Part shown: positions 45,052-52,923 of the stretch, one piece after another | Numbering within the stretch: position 1 is the first letter of the stretch | Layout of the letters: every line of letters begins with the position of its first letter | Assembly: GCF_013376005.1 (NCBI RefSeq) | Contig: NZ_JABMJK010000012.1 | Location: forward strand, 155,399 to 219,398 | From: Duganella sp. SG902 | GTDB taxonomy: Bacteria > Pseudomonadota > Gammaproteobacteria > Burkholderiales > Burkholderiaceae_D | Length of the DNA stretch: 64,000 nt | Reading direction: 5' to 3' | Position numbers and translations under genes: made by a program | Notes under the pieces: generated by a model | The model's database searches: none | What the model saw: the letters and a program-made list of their open reading frames with translations, nothing else | What the model was told of the DNA's origin: nothing

Positions 45052-46065
45052 ATGCATATCCCAGCGCCGGGCACGCCCATCCCGCAGCCGCAGGCCGACA
45101 CCGGCGCCGCGCTGCCGCAACGCACCGGCGCGCCGCAAAGCTGGATGGTGCGCGTGGCCGACGCCAAGTATTACTGGTACGACCCGCTGGTCGAGATCGG
45201 CGACAAGCCGGACATCCGCGACCCCGTCGGCCGCTACCTGCGCCGCATGGAATTCGAGCTGGACGCCACCGCCGCCCGCCGTCACCTGTTCCTGGCCGTC
45301 AGCCGGCCGCGCGTGCGCTTCGACATCGCCGGCGCGCTGCACTGGGGCTTCTTCTCTCTCAAGCTGAGCTTGCCATTGCTGCTGGGCGCCGAGCGCCGCA
45401 AGGACGGCGTCACGGTCGAACTCAAGGCGCCGTTCGGGGCCAAGCTGAAAAAACCGACCATCGCCATGACCGAGAGTTTCCTCACGCTCGACTGGGGCGG
45501 CCCGGTGGAGGTGCTGTCGGTGCACGACCTTCTGCGCATCTACGCGCCCGCCGTCCAGCCGCCGGGCACGGTGGCCCTCGTCGGCCAGACGCACGACCCC
45601 GAGGCGCGACTCGGCAGGGGCCGGCTGCCGGCCATGCGGCAGCTGCGCGAACAGGCGGGCGCCGCGCACGACACCCTGCTGCTGGTGCTGGGCGTCCAGG
45701 TCGAGGTCAACTGCGCCGAGGGGGATCCGGCCGCCCTGCCGTTCAACACCGACCCGCTGGTCGCGGACACCCTGCTGGCCGAGCGCGTGGACCTGATCGA
45801 GGCAGCCCTCGCCCGCCACTTCGAGGGCGGTCAGGCGCGCGGCCGCCAGCGCGGCGAGCGCCTGACGGCGGTGCAGCGGGCCAACCAGCTGGCGCAGTAC
45901 ACCATCGACCTGGCGTTGCCGCCGGCGTGCGGCAGCTACAATCAGCTCGGCTCGGCGTCGGCCGGCGCCGCCGCGCGCCACCTGCTGAGCTGCTTCATCG
46001 CCGATGGCCAGGCCCAGGTTGCGTCCATGCCACTGCCAACCGTGCTCAAGGCGGGTAAAAGCTGA
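45052..46065 (+). CDS. Uncharacterised protein, first of two tandem paralogues
   Basis: This is a 337-residue protein of unknown function, with no signal peptide or membrane segment. It aligns almost without gaps to its downstream neighbour, roughly half identical by eye from residue 22 onward. The best conserved blocks are 'VADAKYYWYDPL', 'DIRDPVGRYLRRMEFEL', 'SRPRVRFD', 'WGFFSLKL', 'KLKKPTI', 'LDWGGPVEVLSVHDLL', 'ALVGQTHDPEARL' (175-187), 'LIEAALARHFEG' (E250) and 'RANQL' (N278). The last three can be read as a divergent GIY-YIG-like order of motifs, with the tyrosine of YIG replaced. This is inference. Confidence 0.6.
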   Translation: MHIPAPGTPIPQPQADTGAALPQRTGAPQSWMVRVADAKYYWYDPLVEIGDKPDIRDPVGRYLRRMEFELDATAARRHLFLAVSRPRVRFDIAGALHWGFFSLKLSLPLLLGAERRKDGVTVELKAPFGAKLKKPTIAMTESFLTLDWGGPVEVLSVHDLLRIYAPAVQPPGTVALVGQTHDPEARLGRGRLPAMRQLREQAGAAHDTLLLVLGVQVEVNCAEGDPAALPFNTDPLVADTLLAERVDLIEAALARHFEGGQARGRQRGERLTAVQRANQLAQYTIDLALPPACGSYNQLGSASAGAAARHLLSCFIADGQAQVASMPLPTVLKAGKS

Positions 46066-46079
46066 CTGGTGTTACATTG

Positions 46080-46142
46080 GGTGATATTCTTTGCCGAGGC
46101 CGATGTTTCCACATGGAAATATCACACCAGAGGCACTATAAT
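46080..46142 (+). promoter_or_regulatory. Promoter and inverted repeat ahead of the second paralogue
   Basis: TGGAAA (46114-46119) and TATAAT (46137-46142) are 17 bases apart, a good sigma-70 layout. GTGATATT (46081-46088) is repeated inverted as AATATCAC (46119-46126), so the right arm touches the -35 and could be an operator. The second gene can therefore be expressed independently of the first. Confidence 0.5.
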
Positions 46143-46174
46143 CACATCACGATGAGACACTTGGAGCGCGCAAC

Positions 46175-47269
46175 ATGAGCAATGACGACGACGATTACCC
46201 AGATCCGTCGCCGGAAGAGCTGGGCATCGGCGCGCTGTTCGAGGAGGCGCCCGAGCCTTTCCACGACCTGCTGGCGCCGCCGCCGGACGCGATGGAGGAA
46301 CTGCTGCCGCTGATGCCGCAGCGCACCGCCGCGCCCCAGACCTGGGTGGTGACGGTGGCCGACGCCAAATTCCACTGGTACGACCTGATCGCCGGCTTCC
46401 CCGAGGTGCCGGACATCCGCGACCCGGTCGGCCGCCACCTGCGCCGCATGCAGTTCGACCTCGAGGCGACCAGCGAGAAGCGCCTGCTCTACTTTGCCGT
46501 CACCCGCCCGCGGGTGCGCTTCGACACCGCGCGCGCCACCAGCTGGGGTTTCTTCTCGCTCAAGCTGACCGTGCCGCTGCTGGTGGGGCCGGAGGAAAAG
46601 AAGGACACGCTGACGCTGGAACTGACGGTGCCGTTCGCCGCCACGCTGAAAAAACCGTCGGTGGTGCTGACCGACCGCTTCATCACCCTCAACTGGGGCG
46701 GCCTGATCGAGGCGCTCTCGATCCACGACGTGCTGCAGCAATACGAGAACAACCTGAACTACAAGACCGAGGTGCAATACGTCGGCCAGACCAAGGACCC
46801 GCTGGGCCGGCTGGCGCGCGCGCGCCTGGTGCCGGTGCAGCGCGTGCACCAGAGGTTCAGCGAGGACAACGACATGCTGCTGCTGATCCAGCGCTTCAAC
46901 GTGGAGGTGCTGTCGGACGACGGCGACCCGGCCGAGCTGGAAGCCAACCAGAACCCGGTGGCGGCCGACATGCTGCTCAAGGACCGCATCGACATCATCG
47001 AATGCGCGCTGATCCGCTACTTCGAGGGGCCGGAGATGCACGGCCGCAGCGACAAGGAGGCCGAGGTGCGCAAGCAGCGCCTGCGCGAGGCGCAGGCCGC
47101 CAACCAGCTGCAAAGCTTCCGCATCGACCTGCGGCTGGAGGACGCCGGCCAGTACCACGAGCTCACCTCGCGCCACACCGGTTCCTCGCGCAGCCACATC
47201 ATCGACTGCAGCATCGTCGACGGCGAGGTCCTCGTCACCCGCGTGCCGGACAAGACCGCCAAGCCGTGA
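46175..47269 (+). CDS. Uncharacterised protein, second of two tandem paralogues
   Basis: This 364-residue protein has an acidic N-terminus absent from its neighbour (MSNDDDDYPDPSPEE…), then the shared core. The putative GIY-YIG-like motifs are clearer here: 'VQYVGQTKDPLGRL' (200-213), E276 in 'DIIECALIRYFEG', and N310 in 'AQAANQL'. About 110 residues before this (60-185) form a conserved, probably β-rich domain unique to the pair. The function is unknown. GGAGC eight bases upstream supports ATG 46175. Confidence 0.62.
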   Translation: MSNDDDDYPDPSPEELGIGALFEEAPEPFHDLLAPPPDAMEELLPLMPQRTAAPQTWVVTVADAKFHWYDLIAGFPEVPDIRDPVGRHLRRMQFDLEATSEKRLLYFAVTRPRVRFDTARATSWGFFSLKLTVPLLVGPEEKKDTLTLELTVPFAATLKKPSVVLTDRFITLNWGGLIEALSIHDVLQQYENNLNYKTEVQYVGQTKDPLGRLARARLVPVQRVHQRFSEDNDMLLLIQRFNVEVLSDDGDPAELEANQNPVAADMLLKDRIDIIECALIRYFEGPEMHGRSDKEAEVRKQRLREAQAANQLQSFRIDLRLEDAGQYHELTSRHTGSSRSHIIDCSIVDGEVLVTRVPDKTAKP

Positions 47270-47276
47270 CTTAGCC

Positions 47277-48548
47277 CTAAACCGCCGCCAGCGCCTGCTC
47301 CAGGTCGGCCAGCAGGTCGTCGCTGTGCTCGATGCCGATCGACAGCCGCACGGTGTCGCCGGTGACGCCGGCCTTGGCCAGCTCCTCCTCGTTGAGCTGG
47401 CGGTGGGTGGTGGACGCCGGATGGCAGGCCAGCGACTTGGCGTCGCCGATGTTGACCAGCCGGGTGAACAGCTTGAGCGCGTCCTGGAAGCGCGCGCCGC
47501 CGTCGACCCCGCCCTGCACGCCGAAGGTCAGCACGCCGGACGGACGGCCGCCCAGGTATTTGCGCGCCAGCGCGTGGTCCTTGTGGTCCTCCAGCCCGGC
47601 GTAATTGACCCACTTGACCTTGGCATGCCGGCCGAGGAACTGCGCCACCTTGCGCGTGTTGTCGACAATCCGCTCCATGCGCAGCGCCAGCGTTTCGATG
47701 CCCTGCAAAATCAGGAAGGCGTTGAACGGCGACAGCGCCGCGCCGGTGTTCCGCAGCGGCACCACGCGCGCGCGGCCGATGTAGGCGGCCGCGCCCAGCG
47801 CCTCGGTGTAGACCACGCCGTGATAGGACACGTCCGGCTCGTTCAGGCGCTTGAAGCGCTGCTTGTGCCGCTCCCACGGGAACTTGCCGGAATCGACGAT
47901 CGCGCCGCCGACCGAGTTGCCGTGGCCGCCCAGGTACTTGGTCAGCGAGTGCACCACGATGTCGGCGCCGTGCTCGAACGGGCGCAGCAGGTAAGGCGTG
48001 GCCACCGTGTTGTCGACGATCAGCGGCACGCCGTGCTGGTGGGCGACGGCGGCGATCGCCGCGATGTCGGTGATGTTGCCGAGCGGGTTGCCGATCGATT
48101 CGATGAACACCGCCTTGGTGCGCTCGTCGATCAGCTGGCCGAAGGAGGCCGGATCGCGCGCGTCGGCGAAGCGGGTGCTGATGCCGTACTGCGGCAGCGT
48201 GTGGGCGAACAGGTTGTAGGTGCCGCCGTACAGGGTGGCGGCAGAGACGATGTTGTCGCCGGCCTCGGCGATGGTCTGGATGGCGTAGGTGATGGCGGCC
48301 TGGCCCGACGCCAGCGCCAGCGCGCCGACCCCGCCCTCCAGCGCGGCCAGCCGCTCCTCCAGCACGTTCTGCGTCGGGTTCATGATGCGGGTGTAGATAT
48401 TGCCCTGCACTTTCAGGTCGAACAGGTCGGCGCCATGCTGGGTGTCGTCGAAGGCGTAGGCCACGGTCTGGTAAATCGGCACGGCCACCGCGCGCGTGGT
48501 CGGGTCCGGGCTGTAGCCGCCGTGGACGGCGATGGTTTCCAGTTTCAT
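47277..48548 (-). CDS. metY: O-acetylhomoserine sulfhydrylase (MetY type)
   Basis: PLP enzyme that makes homocysteine directly from O-acetylhomoserine and sulfide. It is 423 residues: 'METIAVHGGYSPDPTTRAVAVPIYQTVAY'-like start, 'ASGQAAI', PLP lysine in 'HSLTKYLGGHGNSVGGAIVD' and 'ACHPASTTHRQLNEEE'. I take ATG 48548, which has AAGGAGA upstream; the longer frame to 48674 runs into the sigma-factor promoter. Confidence 0.92.
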   Translation of the reverse strand: MKLETIAVHGGYSPDPTTRAVAVPIYQTVAYAFDDTQHGADLFDLKVQGNIYTRIMNPTQNVLEERLAALEGGVGALALASGQAAITYAIQTIAEAGDNIVSAATLYGGTYNLFAHTLPQYGISTRFADARDPASFGQLIDERTKAVFIESIGNPLGNITDIAAIAAVAHQHGVPLIVDNTVATPYLLRPFEHGADIVVHSLTKYLGGHGNSVGGAIVDSGKFPWERHKQRFKRLNEPDVSYHGVVYTEALGAAAYIGRARVVPLRNTGAALSPFNAFLILQGIETLALRMERIVDNTRKVAQFLGRHAKVKWVNYAGLEDHKDHALARKYLGGRPSGVLTFGVQGGVDGGARFQDALKLFTRLVNIGDAKSLACHPASTTHRQLNEEELAKAGVTGDTVRLSIGIEHSDDLLADLEQALAAV

Positions 48549-48650
48549 GCGGTCTCCTTGTTGGGTGATGCGTGAAACGGTAGCGGGAAACGAGCGGCAC
48601 GGCCACGAATGATTCCAAAAAAGCAAATGCGCATTTCGGATAAGGTATGC

Positions 48651-48677
48651 TGTCACAAACCAGCCAGCTGGCACGTC
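48651..48677 (+). promoter_or_regulatory. ECF41-type promoter of the sigma gene itself
   Basis: TGTCACA (48651-48657), 16 bases, then CGTC (48674-48677). From memory this is the consensus reported for ECF41 sigma factors. The same layout occurs ahead of the target gene at 49566, so the sigma factor probably controls itself. Confidence 0.8.
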
Positions 48678-48685
48678 TGAGTGTC

Positions 48686-49561
48686 ATGATGACCGATACC
48701 CCTATTTTTACCGCGCTGCGACCGCGCCTGTTCTCGATCGCCTACCGCATGCTGGGCACCCGTGCCGACGCCGAGGACGTGGTGCAGGACGCCTGGCTGC
48801 GCTGGCACGGCAGCGCCCGGGACGCCGTGCAATCGCCCGAGGCCTGGCTGGTGACCATCACCACCCGGCTGGCCATCGACCGCCTGCGCGCCCGCGCCGC
48901 CGAGCGCGAATCGTACGTGGGCTGGTGGCTGCCCGAGCCCATCGTCGAACTGGACGAGCACACGCCGGAAAGCCAGGCGGAAATGGCCAGCGAGGTGTCG
49001 ATGGCGTTCCTGTGGGTGCTGGAGCGGCTGTCGCCAGAGGAGCGCGCGGCCTTTCTGATGCGGCAAGTGTTCGAGCACGATTACGCCGATATCGCCGCCA
49101 TCCTCGGCAAGAGCGAGGCCGCCTGCCGGCAGATGGTGCACCGCGCGCAGGAACGTGTGCAACAGCAAAAACCGCGCTTTCCGGTGGCGCGCGAGCAGCA
49201 CCACGCGCTGCTGGGCCGCTTCATCGCGGCGGCGCAGGTGGGCGACCGCGCGGCCATGAAATCCATGCTGGCCGACGACGTGCAGCTGGTGGCCGACGGC
49301 GGCGGCAAGGTCAACTCCTACCTGCACATCCTGCGCGGCGCCGGCCGCGTGGCGGGCTCGTTCTGGTCGCTGGAACATCATTTCCCGCGGCAGGTGGTGT
49401 ACCGTCAGGCGCGCGTCAATGGCCAGCCGGGGCTGGTGCGCTATGTCGACGGCAAACTGGAATCGGCGCAATCGTTCGTGATCGAGGATGAGCGCATCGT
49501 GGCCGTGTTCATCGTCCGCAATCCGGACAAATTGACCGGCGTGCCACAAACTATTTCCTGA
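48686..49561 (+). CDS. ECF41-family RNA polymerase sigma factor
   Basis: This is a 291-residue extracytoplasmic-function sigma factor. The σ2 region is 'LFSIAYRMLGTRADAEDVVQDAWLRW', σ4 'LSPEERAAFLMRQVFEHDYADIAAILGKSEAACRQMVHRA', and a C-terminal SnoaL-like extension acts as a built-in regulator. The ECF41 hallmarks WLPEP, DGGGK and NPDKL are all present. A longer frame from 48647 would start inside the promoter, so the start is ATG 48686 or 48689. The transcript must then have an almost absent leader. Confidence 0.9.
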   Translation: MMTDTPIFTALRPRLFSIAYRMLGTRADAEDVVQDAWLRWHGSARDAVQSPEAWLVTITTRLAIDRLRARAAERESYVGWWLPEPIVELDEHTPESQAEMASEVSMAFLWVLERLSPEERAAFLMRQVFEHDYADIAAILGKSEAACRQMVHRAQERVQQQKPRFPVAREQHHALLGRFIAAAQVGDRAAMKSMLADDVQLVADGGGKVNSYLHILRGAGRVAGSFWSLEHHFPRQVVYRQARVNGQPGLVRYVDGKLESAQSFVIEDERIVAVFIVRNPDKLTGVPQTIS

Positions 49562-49565
49562 AAGC

Positions 49566-49592
49566 TGTCACAAGCGGCGCGGACGGCCCGTC
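49566..49592 (+). promoter_or_regulatory. ECF41-type promoter of the carboxymuconolactone decarboxylase gene
   Basis: TGTCACA (49566-49572), 16 bases, CGTC (49589-49592). Box sequences and spacing are identical to the promoter at 48651. It starts five bases after the sigma stop and leaves a leader of about 50 bases before ATG 49647. Confidence 0.82.
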
Positions 49593-49646
49593 TAACAGGT
49601 ATGGATGGCGCAATGGTGCGCCTTCCGCTGACACTGAGAGGCAATC

Positions 49647-50114
49647 ATGACCCAAGCTCGCATTCCCTTCTTCCAGCTCGCCCCGGCCAACCTGCAGGCC
49701 ATGATCGCGCTGTCCGGCTCCGTCAAGAAAAGCTCGCTGGGCGCGCGCCTGGTGGAGCTGATCAACCTGCGCGTGTCGCAGATCAACGGCTGCGGCGTGT
49801 GCGTGGACATGCACTGGCGCGACCTGATGAAACAGGAGGTGGCGCCACGCCACCTGAACGCCATCGCCGGCTGGCGCGAAGCCCCGGCCTCCTTCTTCAG
49901 CGAGCGCGAGCGCGCCGCGCTGAACTGGGCCGAGGCCGCCAACGCCCTACCCCACAAGCAGCCGAGCGACGCCGATTTCGACCTGCTGAAAGCCCACTTC
50001 AGCGACACCGAAATCGCCGAGCTGAGCTACGCCATCGCCACCATCCGCGCGTGGAACCTCATCAACGCCAGCCTGCACAACCAGATCCCGGAAGTGCCGC
50101 CGCCAGGCTTCTAA
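49647..50114 (+). CDS. Carboxymuconolactone decarboxylase / AhpD-like protein
   Basis: This is a 155-residue AhpD-fold protein. The redox motif 'NGCGVCVDMHWRD' gives C49-x-x-C52 and a following His, the pattern of peroxidase-type AhpD proteins. CMD-family genes are the usual ECF41 targets and the promoter supports this. A role in handling peroxides or reactive organic compounds is likely but unproven. Its TAA overlaps the stop of the convergent LysR gene by four bases. Confidence 0.88.
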   Translation: MTQARIPFFQLAPANLQAMIALSGSVKKSSLGARLVELINLRVSQINGCGVCVDMHWRDLMKQEVAPRHLNAIAGWREAPASFFSERERAALNWAEAANALPHKQPSDADFDLLKAHFSDTEIAELSYAIATIRAWNLINASLHNQIPEVPPPGF

Positions 50115-51010
50115 TCGAGCTTGGCGAACAGCTCGGCGGCCCAGTCGATGAACACGCGCAGCCGGTTGCTCACGTAGCGGTTGGACGGGAACACCACGTA
50201 AAACGGATACGGCGCCGGCTGCCACTGTTCGAGGATGGGCACCAGCGCGCCGCTGGCCAGGTGCGCCGCCGCCGCGTATTTGAAGGTCTGCAGGATGCCG
50301 AGGCCGGCCAGGCCGGCGGCCACGTGCGCGCTGCTTTCATTGACGCCCACGCCGCGCGTGCCGTGGATGGCCAGTTTTTCGCCATCCCGCTCGAAATTGA
50401 GCGGCATGCCACGGCCGGTGCGCGTGGACAGGTAGTGCGCCACCACATGGCCCTCTTCCAGCTCCGATGGATGCCGCGGCGTGCCATGCGCGCGCAGATA
50501 CGCCGGCGTGGCGCACGTCACCCACGAAGCGCTGCCGATCTGGCGGCCGACCAGCGACAGGTCGGTCAACTCGCCGCCGCGTATCACGCAATCGACATTG
50601 TCGCCGATCAGGTTGACGTGCTTGTCCGACACGCCGAGGTCGACGCGGATGTCGGGATAGCGTTCAAGGAAATCCGGCAAGGCCGGCAGCACCACCAAGC
50701 TGGCGGTTGAACTGCCCATGTCGATCCGTAAATGGCCGCGCGGGCGCGACTGTAAAGCGCCAAAGCTGGCATCCACGTCCTCGAGCTCCTTTAGCAGGCG
50801 CTGGGTCTTTTCATAATACTGCGCGCCTTCCGGCGTGACCGACACCCGGCGTGTGGTACGCAACAACAGCTTGACGCGCAGATGCGCCTCCAGTTGCTGG
50901 ATCGCCTTGGTCAGGCTGGCGTTGGGCATGCCCAGCGTATCGGCCGCCTTGGTGAAGCTACCCCCCTCCACCACACGGGCAAACGCGCGTATCGACTGTA
51001 ATTGATCCAT
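50111..51010 (-). CDS. LysR-family transcriptional regulator
   Basis: This 299-residue regulator has an N-terminal winged HTH 'LQSIRAFARVVEGGSFTKAADTLGMPNASLTKAIQQLEAHLRVKLLLRTTRRVSVTPEG' and a C-terminal effector domain ('GHLRIDMGSSTASLVVLPALPDFLERYPDIRVDLGVSDKHVNLI'). It belongs to the DsdA/AaeR-like group often next to oxidoreductases. It is divergent from the SDR gene at 51114 and probably controls it. Confidence 0.9.
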   Translation of the reverse strand: MDQLQSIRAFARVVEGGSFTKAADTLGMPNASLTKAIQQLEAHLRVKLLLRTTRRVSVTPEGAQYYEKTQRLLKELEDVDASFGALQSRPRGHLRIDMGSSTASLVVLPALPDFLERYPDIRVDLGVSDKHVNLIGDNVDCVIRGGELTDLSLVGRQIGSASWVTCATPAYLRAHGTPRHPSELEEGHVVAHYLSTRTGRGMPLNFERDGEKLAIHGTRGVGVNESSAHVAAGLAGLGILQTFKYAAAAHLASGALVPILEQWQPAPYPFYVVFPSNRYVSNRLRVFIDWAAELFAKLD

Positions 51011-51025
51011 TATTCATCCGCAGAA

Positions 51026-51042
51026 ATAATCTATTTAATTAT
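51026..51042. promoter_or_regulatory. Possible LysR binding site between the LysR and SDR genes
   Basis: ATAAT-ctattta-ATTAT is a 17-base inverted repeat in the 103-base divergent gap, 16 bases from the LysR start. Its layout fits a LysR T-N11-A type site. The gap is AT-rich compared with flanking genes. Confidence 0.4.
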
Positions 51043-51113
51043 CACTACTTTATCCAATAGTTCGCGGAGCGTAAAGTGGCCTCCATCAACCACACATTAC
51101 GAGGAGTTCCATC

Positions 51114-51878
51114 ATGAGCAACGCACACAAACTGGCGGGCAAAGTAGCATTGGTTACCGGCGGCACCACCGGCATCGGGCTGGCGTCGGCGCAAGACTTC
51201 GCGGCACAAGGCGCGGTGGTGTACATCACCGGCCGCCGCCAGGCCGAACTGGACGCGGCGGTCGCCACCCTGCGCGAGGGCGGCGCCACCGCCTACGGCA
51301 TCCGGGGCGACGTCGCCAGCCTGTCCGACCTGGACCGCATCTTCGCTGAAATCGAAAGCCGCTCGGGCCACCTGGACGTGCTGTTCGCCAACGCCGGCGG
51401 CGGCGACATGATGGCGCTGCAAGACGTGACCGAGGAGCACTTCGACCGCATCTTTGACAGCAATGTGAAAGGCACCCTGTTCACCGTGCAAAAAGCGCTG
51501 CGCCTGCTGAAGGATGGCAGCTCGGTGATCCTGACGGCGTCGACCACCTCGGTGCAGGGCACGGAAAACTTCAGCGTCTACAGCGCCAGCAAGGCGGCCG
51601 TGCGCAACTTCGCGCGCAACTGGCTGCTGGACCTGAAACCACGCAACATCCGCGTCAACGCCATCAGCCCCGGCCCGGTGCACACGCCCGGCCTGGCAGG
51701 TCTGGTGCCGCAGGAACAGCAAAGCGGCCTGCTGGGCCACCTGGCCTCGCTGGTGCCGATCGGCCGCCTGGGCCAGCCGTCGGAAGTGGCGAAGGCCGTG
51801 ACCTTCCTGGCCTCCGACGACAGCAGCTTCATCAACGGGATTGAGTTGTTTGTGGACGGTGGTATCGCGCAGATTTAA
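51114..51878 (+). CDS. SDR-family NAD(P)-dependent oxidoreductase
   Basis: This is a 254-residue classical SDR. It has TGGTTGIG for cofactor binding, 'NAGGGD', the catalytic Ser in 'ILTASTTSVQG' and Y-S-A-S-K (VYSASKAAVRNFARNW), and a C-terminal 'INGIELFVDGGIAQI'. The 'ITGRRQ' Arg residues after β2 suggest NADPH. The substrate is unknown. It is divergently paired with a LysR regulator. Confidence 0.9.
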   Translation: MSNAHKLAGKVALVTGGTTGIGLASAQDFAAQGAVVYITGRRQAELDAAVATLREGGATAYGIRGDVASLSDLDRIFAEIESRSGHLDVLFANAGGGDMMALQDVTEEHFDRIFDSNVKGTLFTVQKALRLLKDGSSVILTASTTSVQGTENFSVYSASKAAVRNFARNWLLDLKPRNIRVNAISPGPVHTPGLAGLVPQEQQSGLLGHLASLVPIGRLGQPSEVAKAVTFLASDDSSFINGIELFVDGGIAQI

Positions 51879-51889
51879 GGCGCTGGCCT

Positions 51890-52015
51890 GAGGTGGCGGT
51901 GGCGCGTTCCCTGGGGCGGGCACCGCCGAGGGCGCGGCGATCTGGTGGAAGGCGCTCAGCGAAGCGCCCCTGGACGCGCAGATGGCCGGAGACGACTGGC
52001 TGCACGGCCGGTAGT
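51890..52015 (+). pseudogene. Possible C-terminal gene remnant
   Basis: After an in-frame TGA, a short frame reads '…AEGAAIWWKALSEAPLDAQ' then 'MAGDDWLHGR' and a stop. The composition is more protein-like than the surrounding shadow frames, but there is no start codon. It may be the end of a lost gene between the SDR and the toxin gene. Confidence 0.25.
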
Positions 52016-52036
52016 GCCCCAGGATGGCTACTCGGC

Positions 52037-52558
52037 CTATGGGGTCGCTGGCGGCATTGCGCCAGCCGCAGGCGCGGGACCTGTGGGAGCTGCGGCAGCA
52101 GTTATGACCGGGGCCGGGGTCCATGTTTTCACCTCGACGCCATTGACGACAGTCTTGGTCCATTTCCCCTGATATGGCGCCACCACCGTGATGCCTGTGC
52201 AGTTCTTGAAGTCGCCAGGGTTTCGGGTGAGCAAGATGCGATCTGTGACCACAGCGGTGGCGCCAATGATCGCGTCGGGCAGGTGCTTATTGCCCCGGCC
52301 GCGCCAGGTATTCGGGTCTTGGTTGAAGGCGGTGGCCAGCTGTGTGATCTTGGAATTCGTGTCAATAATTTCGACGCCGTTTTCAAGCATCAAGTCGAAG
52401 ACGGCTTTTTCCGAAGGGGAACAGCCTGACGCGACCTCCATGTATGTGATTGCGCTAATGGCCGCGTCCTCTACGTTCTTGATTGTCGCGGTTGCCTCCG
52501 GCGCGCTGCCGAGCCAGTCAATCCAGATATTTGTGTCGATCAGGAATTTCGATCCCAT
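52037..52558 (-). CDS. PIN-domain toxin, VapC type
   Basis: This is a 173-residue predicted endoribonuclease. The PIN acidic residues are D8 ('FLIDTNIWIDW'), E41 ('ITYMEVASG') and D95 ('HLPDAIIGATA'), with 'LLTRNPGDF' close to the usual family end. From about residue 125 there is an extra Val/Pro/Ala-rich tail that PIN toxins normally lack. Its start overlaps the upstream antitoxin-like gene by 19 bases. Confidence 0.8.
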   Translation of the reverse strand: MGSKFLIDTNIWIDWLGSAPEATATIKNVEDAAISAITYMEVASGCSPSEKAVFDLMLENGVEIIDTNSKITQLATAFNQDPNTWRGRGNKHLPDAIIGATAVVTDRILLTRNPGDFKNCTGITVVAPYQGKWTKTVVNGVEVKTWTPAPVITAAAAPTGPAPAAGAMPPATP

Positions 52559-52923
52559 GCGGCACGCATCTTATTCTGGTATTCCACACCATCGACGGGT
52601 TCGCCCAAGCGCTTCGCCCAGGCGCCAGCCAGCTTGTCGATCAATTCGTTACGGCGAGCCAGCTTTTTGGCGCGTTCCTCGCTCTGCTGCTTTTCAACTT
52701 CGGATGGGGTTTTGACTCGATCGCGCGTGATGACGTTTAGAATGCCGTGGTCGCCGAGCTTGGTGAGGTCAGTGGCAGCCATGTCCGCAACCTGCACCTT
52801 GCCAATGTTATACGGCACCGGTCGCGTGGCGCGAGGCAAGTCAGCGTATGGGCCACCTGACACCAAAAGGGGCAGCGCCGTGAGTTGTTTGTGTTCCTTT
52901 TCTGTGGCCACGATAGCCTCCAT
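52540..52923 (-). CDS. Probable antitoxin partner of the PIN toxin
   Basis: This 127-residue protein overlaps the PIN gene, the classic toxin-antitoxin order. The middle has 'YNIGKVQVADMAATDLTKLGDHGILNVITRDRVKTPSEVEKQQSEERAKKLARRNELIDKLAGAW', a possible DNA-binding part and a long charged helix. I cannot name its antitoxin family, so the assignment is by position. Confidence 0.55.
   Translation of the reverse strand: MEAIVATEKEHKQLTALPLLVSGGPYADLPRATRPVPYNIGKVQVADMAATDLTKLGDHGILNVITRDRVKTPSEVEKQQSEERAKKLARRNELIDKLAGAWAKRLGEPVDGVEYQNKMRAAWDRNS

Noticed and set aside
48647..48685. Upstream start of the ECF41 gene at 48647
   Set aside because: It would lie before the TGTCACA and CGTC promoter boxes, so it cannot be on the predicted transcript.
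51893..52429. 178-codon plus-strand open frame
   Set aside because: Arg/Gly-rich shadow running antisense through the PIN toxin gene with no ribosome site.
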